A stretch of DNA of 28,505 bases from IMG/VR virus record IMGVR_UViG_3300011116_000393, positions 1 to 28,505 of that record. The stretch is one strand, 5' to 3'. The DNA comes from a virus. The notes beneath the pieces were generated by a model. The model was not told where the DNA came from, made no database searches, and saw nothing but the letters and a program-made list of their open reading frames with translations. Position 1 is the stretch's first letter. Each line of letters starts with the position of its first letter. Positions 5,119 to 12,833 of this stretch are shown here, piece by piece. The position numbers and the translations under genes are program-made.

Positions 5119-5776
5119 GAGTATTGAGGCACAAACCTACCCAGTTGCCATGCACCATATCGTCACAGACGCTATCGTGTCTTTTAACGACTACCTTGTT
5201 TTGCGTAAACGCTACTGCTCTGACAAACGCTCCTTGTCTTATTGGGACGGGCGTATCGGAGGACTTGGACTAGAGGGCAGAAGACTCTTTGCTGCTGCGC
5301 CATATCTGGTCAACGAGGATGTGTTGTTCATGTTGCCAGACGATGATTGGTTCAAGCCTAACCATGTCGAGACTTTAATGAGCATCATCAATGATGGCAA
5401 AGACTGGGCATATAGCCTGATGTCGGTCTACGACAGGGATGCCAACTTCTTGTTTGACGATGTGTGTGAATGTCTTGGAGAACTTCACCCTTCATACAAC
5501 ACAGGAGTAGGGTTTGCCCCTACTGGCTCAATAGCCATGAGAACACCGGCTTATTGCAACTTAGCCAACGCCTACAACCACAGAGGGTTTGGTCCAGATA
5601 GGGTGTTCTATGACGCTGCCAAGCGGTTCTATCCGAACTTTGCTTCCTCTGGTCAACACACCAACTGTTTTCGTCTTGGTGGCAATGAGACATCATCTAA
5701 CAAAGCGTTCTTTGAACACGGTAACAAACTCATGCTTGAGAAGTACAACGGCAAACTGCCTTGGGTTACCCAATGA
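5054..5776 (+). CDS. GT-A fold (family 2-like) glycosyltransferase
   Basis: The 240-residue product begins with the strand-loop-helix of GT-A enzymes (MTLTAAVVTVTSGREELEKC, then VESIEAQTYP). It carries the metal-binding acidic motif LPDDDWF with three aspartates at 96-98. Such enzymes transfer a sugar from a nucleotide-sugar donor. The target here is unknown: phage DNA, a virion protein or a host surface molecule. Length is typical of short phage family 2-like enzymes, and there is no membrane segment. A TAGGGG site precedes ATG 5054. The stop overlaps the terminase start as ATGA, so both are translated together, which favours a role in virion or DNA modification late in infection. Confidence 0.75.
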   Translation: MTLTAAVVTVTSGREELEKCVESIEAQTYPVAMHHIVTDAIVSFNDYLVLRKRYCSDKRSLSYWDGRIGGLGLEGRRLFAAAPYLVNEDVLFMLPDDDWFKPNHVETLMSIINDGKDWAYSLMSVYDRDANFLFDDVCECLGELHPSYNTGVGFAPTGSIAMRTPAYCNLANAYNHRGFGPDRVFYDAAKRFYPNFASSGQHTNCFRLGGNETSSNKAFFEHGNKLMLEKYNGKLPWVTQ

Positions 5777-7533
5777 AATTTAACCTTCAGCAGTTCTACA
5801 AGTTCTGCGCTCAACTTAAAATTGAGACTAAGGAGCAAGGTCTTAGAAACATGGACCATCTCCTTGGAACACAGACCTATGTCATGGAAGAGATTAACTC
5901 TGGCTTGGCTAACGGGGTTCACTTCTTTGTTATTTTGAAGGGTAGACAGTTAGGGATTACCACAATAAGCCTAGCCCTTGACCTTTATTGGCATTTCACT
6001 AACGCTGGTCTTGGAGGCACACTTGTTACAGACACCGAAGAAAACCGAGATATGTTCAGAGGAACTCTCGGTGCATACATGGATGGACTCCCCAAAGAGT
6101 ACAAAATCCCCATGCTTGCCCACAACAGAAACTCTCTGTCCCTCAAAAACAGAAGTCGCATCTTCTACCAAGTCGCGGGACTTAGAGCCAAGGGTTCTCT
6201 CGGACGCGGTAAAGGCATCACATTTCTTCACGGCACAGAAACATCTTCTTGGGGTGACGAGGAAGGTCTGGCTTCCCTACTAGCCTCTCTTGCTGAGACT
6301 AACCCTGAGAGACTCTACATTTTTGAATCTACTGCCCGTGGCTTCAATATGTTCCATGAGATGTATGTCACGGCTAAACGGGCTAGAACCCAGAAGGCAA
6401 TTTTCTGTGGATGGTGGCGCAATGAGTTCTACTCTGCTGACCCAGACTCAGACATCTACAAAGTCTATTGGGACGGCAAACTTACCACCGAAGAGAAAGA
6501 GTGGACTAGAGACATCAAGAAGCTCTACAACTTTGAAGTCAACTCAAGACAAATGGCTTGGTGGCGTTGGAAGATGCTCGAAGGTATCAAAGACGAATCC
6601 TTGATGTACCAAGAGTTCCCACCGACTGAGGACTATGCCTTTGTGATGACTGGCACTAGCTTCTTCTCTATTGCACGTTGCACAGATGCAGCCAAGATTT
6701 CTAAGAAGCTCTCCTTTGATAACTACCGCTATGTCTTTGGCGCAAACTTCCAAGATACCCAAGTAGTCAAGTCAACTGAGCGCTTGGCTACGCTAAAGGT
6801 CTGGGAAGAGCCTGTAGACACCGCCTACTACGTCATTGGTGCTGACCCTGCTTATGGGTCAAGTGACTGGGCTGACCGCTTCTGTATTCAAGTCTATCGT
6901 TGCTACTCGGACGGCATGGAGCAAGTAGCTGCCTTTGCAACATCTGAACTCAACACCTACCAGTTTGCTTGGGTGATTGCCCACCTTGCTGGCGCATACA
7001 AAAACTCAACGCTTAACCTGGAAGTCAATGGACCAGGGCAAGCGGTCATCAATGAACTCAAGAACTTGAAACGCCAAGCGGCTGCTATGGCTGGCGAGAT
7101 TGGTCGGCAACTGATGGATGTCTACGGTTCAATGTCCAACTACATCTGGAGACGCAACGACACGATGGGTGGAATGTCCAACTCTATTGGCTGGCTAACA
7201 ACTACCCAGACCAAAGAACGCATGATGACCTACATGAAGGATTACTTTGAGCGCGGAATGATGGCGGTCTACGACATGGACACCCTAGAAGAGATGAAGA
7301 CCATTACCCGTGAGGGAGGAGGTATCGCTGCCTCTGGTCGCAACAAGGACGATAGAGTCATCGCCTCTGCTCTGGCGGCTGCTGCCTATGCCGAGCAACT
7401 CCAGCCTCGCTTGACCGCTATGAGAATTAGCCGTGCAGTCTCGCGCGCCATTGAAGACAAGACCCCTGAAGAGGTGGCTGTTGGGCGCAATGTTTCTGAC
7501 TACCTCAAGAGGATTGGCGTATATGGTCAGTAA
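5773..7533 (+). CDS. terL: Terminase large subunit
   Basis: This is the packaging motor ATPase and nuclease that cuts concatemers and pumps DNA through the portal. The 586-residue product has a Walker A-like GRQLGITT (57-64) and TETSSWGDEEG (155-165) in the region of the second ATPase motif. The coupling-type motif FESTARG follows at 184-190. The RNase H-like nuclease shows GADPAYG (Asp358), LNLEVNG (Glu417) and KDDRVIASALA (Asp526 and Asp527). The start is ATG 5773, overlapping the glycosyltransferase stop, rather than TTG 5761. The Walker A deviates from canonical GxxxxGK(S/T): Lys is replaced within GRQLGITT, while an upstream Lys56 is present. No small terminase gene is recognised. Confidence 0.92.
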   Translation: MKFNLQQFYKFCAQLKIETKEQGLRNMDHLLGTQTYVMEEINSGLANGVHFFVILKGRQLGITTISLALDLYWHFTNAGLGGTLVTDTEENRDMFRGTLGAYMDGLPKEYKIPMLAHNRNSLSLKNRSRIFYQVAGLRAKGSLGRGKGITFLHGTETSSWGDEEGLASLLASLAETNPERLYIFESTARGFNMFHEMYVTAKRARTQKAIFCGWWRNEFYSADPDSDIYKVYWDGKLTTEEKEWTRDIKKLYNFEVNSRQMAWWRWKMLEGIKDESLMYQEFPPTEDYAFVMTGTSFFSIARCTDAAKISKKLSFDNYRYVFGANFQDTQVVKSTERLATLKVWEEPVDTAYYVIGADPAYGSSDWADRFCIQVYRCYSDGMEQVAAFATSELNTYQFAWVIAHLAGAYKNSTLNLEVNGPGQAVINELKNLKRQAAAMAGEIGRQLMDVYGSMSNYIWRRNDTMGGMSNSIGWLTTTQTKERMMTYMKDYFERGMMAVYDMDTLEEMKTITREGGGIAASGRNKDDRVIASALAAAAYAEQLQPRLTAMRISRAVSRAIEDKTPEEVAVGRNVSDYLKRIGVYGQ

Positions 7534-7921
7534 TGTCTTACCCAAGCGTGAACTCCTCAGAGTGATTAAACGCTTTATCAAAGACCAAAACAGAGGCATA
7601 TCTGTCAAGCTCTTTGCCGAGCTGTGTGGGGTCAACAAGGAACATTTGCTTGATGTCTTCTTTTTCCGCACACACCCTCTGACCGAGTACATCCAGATAC
7701 GGGTCAACAAAGGCTATCAATCATGGCTAAAAGGCGAAGTAGCGGTCATGCAAAACAGAGACAAGACACGGTTCGTTGAATACAGACGCGAACCAAAGCC
7801 CCGACTAGCCCGTACAACGGGTTTACACCTAGTCAATGGGGAAATAAAGATTAAGGTAGGGGTGAGCAATCGCGGTGATTACTCAGGTCAGACCTTAGAT
7901 GAAGCACTTGAAAGGGGATAA
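7523..7921 (+). CDS. Possible helix-turn-helix protein (132 aa)
   Basis: The start at 7523 has AGAGG upstream and overlaps the terminase stop. The in-frame extension back to 7433 shadows the terminase. The N-terminal part (LLRVIKRFIKDQNRG, then SVKLFAELCGVNKEHLLDVF) reads as helices with a helix-turn-helix spacing. A basic segment (NRDKTRFVEYRREPKPRLAR) and a C-terminal strand region follow. DNA binding is plausible, and a displaced small terminase or a regulator are the options. Neither is shown by the sequence. Confidence 0.7.
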   Translation: MVSNVLPKRELLRVIKRFIKDQNRGISVKLFAELCGVNKEHLLDVFFFRTHPLTEYIQIRVNKGYQSWLKGEVAVMQNRDKTRFVEYRREPKPRLARTTGLHLVNGEIKIKVGVSNRGDYSGQTLDEALERG

Positions 7922-7923
7922 CT

Positions 7924-8421
7924 ATGGCTGTGCTAAAAGACTATAAATGCAACAAACACGGATACTTTGAGAGCTTTGAGGCTAAATGCCCAATGAAGAG
8001 TTGCTCTGAAGATGTCTATGTTGTCTTCTTGCAAGCTCCGGGGCTTATCTCGGACACGACCAAGAAGAACGACAAAAACATCAAACAACTCGCGATGGAG
8101 TTTGATATGACTGATGTCAAGTCCACCCGCGAAGGCGAGAATCAAGCCGGGTTCTTTACTCGTAAGAACAAAACTTCTAAGCGCCAGCTTGAGAAAGAAG
8201 CTAAGATTGCCGCAGAACGTCCAAGAGAGCCAAGACCGGGTGACGCTGCTATCTGGGGTGGAGACAGCCGTTACAGTATGGGCAATCTGCTCAAAGGCAA
8301 TGCGGTTAGACCAGTTCGTGATGAAGCGGTATCCATTTTGCCTAGAGATGTGGGAAATTTGACTGGACCTAAGATGGCTAGTTATACTGCCGACCATGAA
8401 AACCTAAGTCTGAAGAAATAA
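7924..8421 (+). CDS. Protein with N-terminal zinc-ribbon-like motif (165 aa)
   Basis: AGGGGATAACT precedes the start. The N-terminus has C9, H12, C22 and C27 (YKCNKHGYFESFEAKCPMKSC when read in order), consistent with a small zinc ribbon. The middle is Lys/Glu-rich and probably helical, and the C-terminus (GNLLKGNAVRPVRDEA) is extended. The stop overlaps the portal start, so it belongs to the packaging and head group. A similar position in related phages holds hypothetical proteins. I infer a head or packaging accessory role with low certainty. Confidence 0.65.
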   Translation: MAVLKDYKCNKHGYFESFEAKCPMKSCSEDVYVVFLQAPGLISDTTKKNDKNIKQLAMEFDMTDVKSTREGENQAGFFTRKNKTSKRQLEKEAKIAAERPREPRPGDAAIWGGDSRYSMGNLLKGNAVRPVRDEAVSILPRDVGNLTGPKMASYTADHENLSLKK

Positions 8422-10046
8422 TGCGGATACCATCCAACGAACTTCTTAGAGAACAGTTCTACCGTGACTTGATTGAAAAGTGCATGGTGTCCTTGCAAGA
8501 GCGCAAAGGTGATTACGCCTCTCTGCGTTCTTTCTTTCTCTTTGGTTCTGGTCCTGATGAGTCTCCGACCATCTTCAACAAAATCTATCCCCACATTGAC
8601 CAACTAACATCGTTCCTCTACTCAGCAGAAACGACTCGGTTCTCAATCAATGTCGGGGCTTCTGTCCCAGACCAAGAACAAATTAAAGTCCCTCGCCTGA
8701 CGCTTGCGCTCAATGACGAGTGGCTTAACTCCAATGCAGACCAAGTGTTTAGTTCAGCACTTACTTGGTCACTTGTCTTTAACTCGACCTTCATCAAACT
8801 GGTCTACAACAACGGCATACACCCGTACATGGTAGAACCCGCCAGTATTGGTGTACTCAGAGAAGACACACCCTATACAGACCGGCAAGAAGCCCTCGTT
8901 CAAACTTACTACATTACCAAGTCTGAGCTTTACAACCGGCTGTATTCCCATCCAAAGCGCGAGTCAATTGTCAAGCGCATCACCACTAGCGTACACACCA
9001 AGACTGAAGACTTGCCCGAAGGCGTTGACCGCATCATCATGTCGCAGTCAAACCCCACTATCTATGGACAAGTCAACCTAGACCTCTCAGGCATGAACCG
9101 CTACAAAGCGCGTGTGGCTGAAGAGACAGTCAAGATGCACGAGCTATGGGTATGGAATGACGAGACTGAAGACTATCAATGCGTCACGATGGCTGACCCT
9201 GACATCTTCATCTACGACAGACCCGGTGCATCTATGTTCCTCAAGGGTGAATTGCCCTTTGTTCAAATATGCCCGAACCCTCAGTATGACTATTACTGGG
9301 GACAGTCCGAGGTACAACGCTTAATATTCCTCCAACAGTTACGCAATAACCGCATGACTGAGATTCTTGACTTACTCTCTAAGCAAGTTAACCCGCCAAC
9401 AGCCCTCACAGGCTTTACTGGCATCTTGGATGAGAAGAACTTTGCTCTGAATCGTGCTGGTGGACTACTGGCAAGCGATATGCCTAATGCAAAGGCTGAA
9501 CGATTAGCCCCTGATATGCCTTCATCTCTCTTTGAGGTGATACATGAAGTGGACGCAATGTTCTCAGAAGCCTCTGGTATCTCTTCTGTATTGCAAGGAA
9601 AGGGCGAATCTGGTGTTCGTTCCTCTGGTCACGCATCCCAATTAGCCCGTTTAGGGTCTAGCAGAGCCAAGAAACGCGCCCTGATTGTGGAAGATTCGCT
9701 AGAAAAAGTGGCTACGCTATACCTAAAACTGATGCAAGCGTATGACAAGACCCACTTCAAAGACGAAGAAGGTCATCCATTTATCCCAGAACAATTCACC
9801 AAAGACTATGTGGTCAAGGTAGATGCCCACTCTAACTCGCCAATCTTCACAGAAGATTTGCGCCAGTTGGCATTTAATTTGTTTAAAGCCAAAGCTATCG
9901 ACACAGAATCCTTGCTTGACTTGCTAGAGCCTCCAATGAAACAATTGCTCAAAGACAAGTTGAAGAAGAAAGAGCAAGCAGCCGCTAGTCAACCTCAACA
10001 GCAAGAAGCGCCCCCTAAAGGCAAACCTGATTTGAAGGCAATGTAA
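8421..10046 (+). CDS. Portal protein (head-tail connector)
   Basis: A 541-residue product placed two genes after the large terminase matches the size and order of podovirus portals. The portal is a dodecameric ring at the capsid vertex through which DNA enters and leaves. Visible features are an N-terminal helical region, a central mixed region with LPFVQICPNPQYDYYWGQSE (a wing-crown type segment) and VQRLIFLQQLRNNRMTEILD. A helical region with GISSVLQGKGESGVRSSGHA resembles the clip/stem motifs of connectors. The C-terminus is a Gln/Lys-rich coiled coil. The start overlaps the previous stop as TAATG. Assignment rests on order, length and these motifs. Confidence 0.85.
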   Translation: MRIPSNELLREQFYRDLIEKCMVSLQERKGDYASLRSFFLFGSGPDESPTIFNKIYPHIDQLTSFLYSAETTRFSINVGASVPDQEQIKVPRLTLALNDEWLNSNADQVFSSALTWSLVFNSTFIKLVYNNGIHPYMVEPASIGVLREDTPYTDRQEALVQTYYITKSELYNRLYSHPKRESIVKRITTSVHTKTEDLPEGVDRIIMSQSNPTIYGQVNLDLSGMNRYKARVAEETVKMHELWVWNDETEDYQCVTMADPDIFIYDRPGASMFLKGELPFVQICPNPQYDYYWGQSEVQRLIFLQQLRNNRMTEILDLLSKQVNPPTALTGFTGILDEKNFALNRAGGLLASDMPNAKAERLAPDMPSSLFEVIHEVDAMFSEASGISSVLQGKGESGVRSSGHASQLARLGSSRAKKRALIVEDSLEKVATLYLKLMQAYDKTHFKDEEGHPFIPEQFTKDYVVKVDAHSNSPIFTEDLRQLAFNLFKAKAIDTESLLDLLEPPMKQLLKDKLKKKEQAAASQPQQQEAPPKGKPDLKAM

Positions 10047-10222
10047 TGGCAACTTCACAGCAACTAACTCCAAAAGCAGACCAACCCCGTGTGACTACGG
10101 GTGAACTAGGACGCGCAGAGAAATCTGGCGCTGGTGGCAAGTTGCAGTACAAGAATGTTGATGTTAGAGTTAACCCTGCGGTACAAGCACAGCGCTCGAT
10201 GAGAGCAATCAAACGAACATAA
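10046..10222 (+). CDS. Small basic protein after the portal (58 aa)
   Basis: The ATG overlaps the portal stop (TAATG). The product starts MATSQQLTPKADQPRVTTGE and ends with a basic tail (AQRSMRAIKRT). It has a disordered N-terminus, a Gly/Lys middle and no cysteines or membrane span. A small head accessory protein is the likely reading from position. No family is recognised. Confidence 0.6.
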   Translation: MATSQQLTPKADQPRVTTGELGRAEKSGAGGKLQYKNVDVRVNPAVQAQRSMRAIKRT

Positions 10223-10231
10223 GGACAATGT

Positions 10232-10285
10232 ATGAAAAACGCATACGGTCAAAAATCAAAGCGCGGTCGTAAGTCTTGTCGCTAA
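10232..10285 (+). CDS. Micro-gene: highly basic 17-aa peptide
   Basis: ATG 10232 follows AAGGACAATGT, giving a usable ribosome site nine bases after the previous stop. The product is MKNAYGQKSKRGRKSCR, seven Lys/Arg residues in 17 with no acidic residue. It would bind nucleic acid non-specifically if made. A second, similar micro-gene lies at 10364. The size is at the limit of what can be called, so the support is the repeated composition, the ribosome site and the location. Confidence 0.5.
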   Translation: MKNAYGQKSKRGRKSCR

Positions 10286-10289
10286 ACGG

Positions 10290-10306
10290 TTTCCCCGAAA
10301 GGGAAA
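10290..10306 (+). other. Stable RNA hairpin between the micro-genes
   Basis: TTTCCC (10290-10295) pairs with GGGAAA (10301-10306) around a five-base CGAAA loop. No T-tract follows, so it is unlikely to be a terminator. It may be a processing or mRNA stability element in the gap after the 17-residue gene. Confidence 0.5.
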
Positions 10307-10363
10307 AGGGTGTGGCTTCCTTCCCTACTCAAAAGGTCGCTGCCTTCAACTTTGGAGAAGACT

Positions 10364-10402
10364 ATGCGTAAAGCACGTAAAGGTCGTAAGAGCCGCAAGT
10401 AA
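10364..10402 (+). CDS. Micro-gene: highly basic 12-aa peptide
   Basis: A strong GGAG site lies eight bases before ATG 10364. The product MRKARKGRKSRK contains eight Lys/Arg residues in 12. Its GRKS(C)R-type ending repeats that of the 17-residue peptide at 10232, so the two look related. The excellent ribosome site in an otherwise empty gap is the best evidence that it is made. A packaging or DNA-neutralising role is speculative. Confidence 0.5.
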   Translation: MRKARKGRKSRK

Positions 10403-10484
10403 TTAACGGGGGGCAACCCCTGTTGATTGCACGGTTTGACCGTTCATATTCCTTTGGGGGGCTGGAATCCAAACTTGCTCCCCA
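10403..10484 (+). other. Structured leader region with three inverted repeats
   Basis: GGGG/CCCC flank GGCAA near 10409-10420. ACGGT/ACCGT flank TTG at 10431-10443. TGGGGGGC (10455-10462) can pair with GCTCCCCA (10477-10484), including one G-T pair. No T-tract follows any of them. Together they form a folded segment directly before the promoter at 10486. Confidence 0.5.
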
Positions 10485-10485
10485 C

Positions 10486-10513
10486 TTGACAAATTACAAT
10501 AGTCTGATTTAAT
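10486..10513 (+). promoter_or_regulatory. Strong sigma-70 promoter before the scaffold/capsid genes
   Basis: A perfect -35 TTGACA (10486-10491), a 16-base spacer and TTTAAT (10508-10513, five of six bases of the consensus) predict a start near 10520, about 22 bases before the next gene. It lies in one of the few non-coding gaps of the rightward arm and would boost capsid-group expression. Confidence 0.65.
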
Positions 10514-10542
10514 CGCGACTGTTGAACAGATAGAGGGAACTT

Positions 10543-11046
10543 ATGGCAACCGATGCAAACATGATGGACTTGATTCGCTCACAGCAAGGTGGAGCAGGGA
10601 CAACTCCCCCTGCAATGACTACTGAAGCGGGAATGTCTGATGCGTCAACGCCTCCAATGTCTTCCCCAATGTCTACGCCTGAACCCAAGATGGGAAACAA
10701 AGAAGGCGCAATGGTCAACATCAGCATGGCAATGGATTTGATTGAACAAGCCTTGCCAAGCCTCGGTAGCGAATCTATCGAAGGTCAAAAAGCCCTAGCT
10801 GCTATACGCGCTCTGACAGGACTCTTAGGACCGAAGAAACAAAAAACTGGTGAATTACAGCAGTCTGAGATTATTCAGATGCTACAAAACTTGCCTCAAG
10901 CTGGTGGTGCTACACCAGAAGGTCGTGCAATGTCTCAAGCCCCGGCTGTTCCAAACCTACCGCCAATGCCGGGCGCAGCCCCTAGCCCCATGTCAATGCC
11001 GGGTGCTGGTGGAGGCGGTGCTTCTCCTCAACCAACTCCAATGTAA
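10543..11046 (+). CDS. Pro/Met/Gly-rich virion-type protein (167 aa)
   Basis: GAGGGAACTT precedes the start. The ends are low complexity: Pro/Ser/Met-rich (TPPMSSPMSTPEP) and a Met/Pro/Gly C-terminus (GAAPSPMSMPGAGGGG). A helical core (MAMDLIEQALPSLGSESIEG, then KALAAIRALTGLLG) lies in between. The position between portal and scaffold suggests a head assembly or decoration protein. It is the first gene after the promoter at 10486. No family is recognised. Confidence 0.65.
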   Translation: MATDANMMDLIRSQQGGAGTTPPAMTTEAGMSDASTPPMSSPMSTPEPKMGNKEGAMVNISMAMDLIEQALPSLGSESIEGQKALAAIRALTGLLGPKKQKTGELQQSEIIQMLQNLPQAGGATPEGRAMSQAPAVPNLPPMPGAAPSPMSMPGAGGGGASPQPTPM

Positions 11047-11055
11047 GGAAAAATC

Positions 11056-11241
11056 ATGGATTTGTTCAAACCCCGTGGTGCTAATAACCCACGCAGACCT
11101 ACAGACAACAACCAACAAAATGGTGTTGTAACTAACACTCCTCGCTACTCACAATTCGGTGGCTTGGACGGTGCAAACGCTACTGGACCTAAGAACAAGA
11201 TGCAAGTTCAAAAGCCCGGTGACGGTAAAAAAGTAATTTAA
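11056..11241 (+). CDS. Small Asn/Gly/Pro-rich protein (61 aa)
   Basis: AAGGAAAAATC precedes the ATG. The product is polar and disordered, rich in Asn, Pro and Gly (PRGANNPRRPTDNNQQNGVV), ending in a Lys-rich tail (KPGDGKKVI). It lies between head-group genes and ends 18 bases before the scaffold-like gene. Its style matches short structural-gene neighbours. The 78-residue product at 26305 has similar polar, Gly/Pro/Asn-rich ends. Confidence 0.6.
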   Translation: MDLFKPRGANNPRRPTDNNQQNGVVTNTPRYSQFGGLDGANATGPKNKMQVQKPGDGKKVI

Positions 11242-11259
11242 TTTCGTTAGGGGATAACT

Positions 11260-11790
11260 ATGAGTTTAGAAGACATGAGTTTTGAGCAACGCGACCAAAT
11301 GGCGTTGCTAATGCGTGAGTTGTCGGACAATCCAGAGACTCGGAAAGAAATTCTGCGCCTGACCCGTAAAGTCAAGCCCGGTTTAGTAATTCCTGAGTTG
11401 GATATTGAAGACCACACATCTTCTGCCGTTTCTAAAGTTCATCAAGAACTTGAACAGATGAGAGCAGAGAAACGCGAACAAGACGCTGTGAACGACCTTA
11501 ACAAACGCAGAATGAGTTTGATTAAAAAAGGTCTGATTCGAGACGAAAGCGAAATTGAACAAGTTGAAAAAATAATGCTTGATAAGGGCATTACGAATCA
11601 TGAATCGGCTGCGGAATACTGGGACTGGATGAAACAGTCTGCTGTACCCACACCGACAGGCTACAACCCAAGTGCGGTTGCGAAGTTCGATTTAGGTAAA
11701 TACTATAAGAACCCAGTAATGGCAGCGCGGGACGAAGCCTCGAAAGCGCTCAATGAGTTGCGGAGAAATCCACGACCCATTGGTTTGTAA
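11260..11790 (+). CDS. Scaffolding-like protein (176 aa)
   Basis: The product is charged and mostly helical, with a coiled-coil centre (SSAVSKVHQELEQMRAEKRE, then EQDAVNDLNKRRMSLIKKGL). A Pro-containing segment and a basic C-terminus (ASKALNELRRNPRPIGL) follow. Helical, charged, 150-300-residue proteins immediately before the capsid gene are typically scaffolds, whose basic C-terminus binds the capsid protein. The strong AGGGGATAACTATG start context is shared with other virion genes here. No sequence family is recognised, so the role is from position and build. Confidence 0.7.
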   Translation: MSLEDMSFEQRDQMALLMRELSDNPETRKEILRLTRKVKPGLVIPELDIEDHTSSAVSKVHQELEQMRAEKREQDAVNDLNKRRMSLIKKGLIRDESEIEQVEKIMLDKGITNHESAAEYWDWMKQSAVPTPTGYNPSAVAKFDLGKYYKNPVMAARDEASKALNELRRNPRPIGL

Positions 11791-11818
11791 ATAGGGGATT
11801 TTTTTCTAGGAGATAACT

Positions 11819-12820
11819 ATGCCTATAGGTGGCGGTATCGTTCCAGCAACGGGTTCAACTCAGTATACCGAGTTAACTTACGTCACAAGACGTGCGTTTA
11901 TCCCGAAACTGGTCGTTCAACTTTATAACTCTACGCCCTTGATGGCGGCTTTGATTGCAAACAGTCAAACTGCTTCTGGTGGTGTTTCATCTGTAACCGT
12001 TCCCGTTCAGGGCGCTCAGTTTGTTAACGCTCAATGGTCTGACTACTCTGGTTCATTCAACCAGCCTTCAGTCCAGCAAGGTGCTTTCAATGCTGAATTT
12101 GACCTGAAGCTGATGATTGCCCCTGTACCGTTCCTCGGTATGGAAGGCGCTGTTCAGCAAGACGCTGCAATCATTCCATTGATTGAAGCCCGTATGAACG
12201 ATGCGACAAACGTGATGATGGATGCAATGGCTACAGCCTTGTACACCAACAGCACTAACACGCAACAATTCACAGGACTCCCTGCTGCCGTTAGCGCCTC
12301 TGGCACTTATGGCAACATCAGCCGTTCTGCATACACTTGGTGGCAGTCAAAGGCTTATTCAGCCGGTAACGTCAACCCAACTCGTCAAAACATCTTGCAG
12401 TACATCTCTGGTACTGTGAAGAACGGTGCGGAAGTACCTTCTTTTGGTGTTTGCGGATTTGGTACTTGGACATTACTTGCTCAAGACTTTGTTGGTCAAG
12501 AACAATATGTAATTACACCCGGTGGCGGTTTTGATGGTGATGCTAACGGTCCTCAAGCAGCTTTCCGCGCTTTGATGGTCGCTGGTGTTCCAATCTACCC
12601 AGACCCATACTGTCCAGAAGGTACTGTGTACTTCCTGAACACTAACTATCTCTCGCTCTATGTCCATGAGCAAGGTTCGTTTGTGTTTACAGGATTCGAG
12701 TCCACACTTCCGAACTGGCAAATTGGTTATGTTGGTGCTGTGCTGATGATTGCGGAAATGGTTTCGACCAAACCGAAGTCAATGGCAGTCGTGTCCGGTT
12801 ACAACTCTTTGTCACTATAA
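11819..12820 (+). CDS. Major capsid protein (HK97-fold type, inferred)
   Basis: The 333-residue product follows the scaffold-like gene and has a strong TAGGAGATAACT ribosome site. The N-terminal arm (TELTYVTRRAFIPKLVVQLY) is followed by a segment resembling E-loop and spine-helix regions (EARMNDATNVMMDAMATALY, 120s-140s). A peripheral-domain-like region (FRALMVAGVPIYPDPYCPEG) and C-terminal strands follow. Length is normal for podovirus capsid proteins. Residue-level similarity to a named subfamily is not recognised. Confidence 0.8.
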   Translation: MPIGGGIVPATGSTQYTELTYVTRRAFIPKLVVQLYNSTPLMAALIANSQTASGGVSSVTVPVQGAQFVNAQWSDYSGSFNQPSVQQGAFNAEFDLKLMIAPVPFLGMEGAVQQDAAIIPLIEARMNDATNVMMDAMATALYTNSTNTQQFTGLPAAVSASGTYGNISRSAYTWWQSKAYSAGNVNPTRQNILQYISGTVKNGAEVPSFGVCGFGTWTLLAQDFVGQEQYVITPGGGFDGDANGPQAAFRALMVAGVPIYPDPYCPEGTVYFLNTNYLSLYVHEQGSFVFTGFESTLPNWQIGYVGAVLMIAEMVSTKPKSMAVVSGYNSLSL

Positions 12821-12833
12821 GGAGAAATTAACC

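Noticed and set aside
5761-5772. TTG start for the terminase
   Set aside because: ATG 5773 overlaps the previous stop as ATGA and fits the coupling pattern seen throughout the arm.
11735-11810. Hairpin AAATCC/GGATTT with T-run before the capsid gene
   Set aside because: A 24-base loop and six-pair weak stem; most likely chance, and a terminator before the capsid gene would be unexpected.
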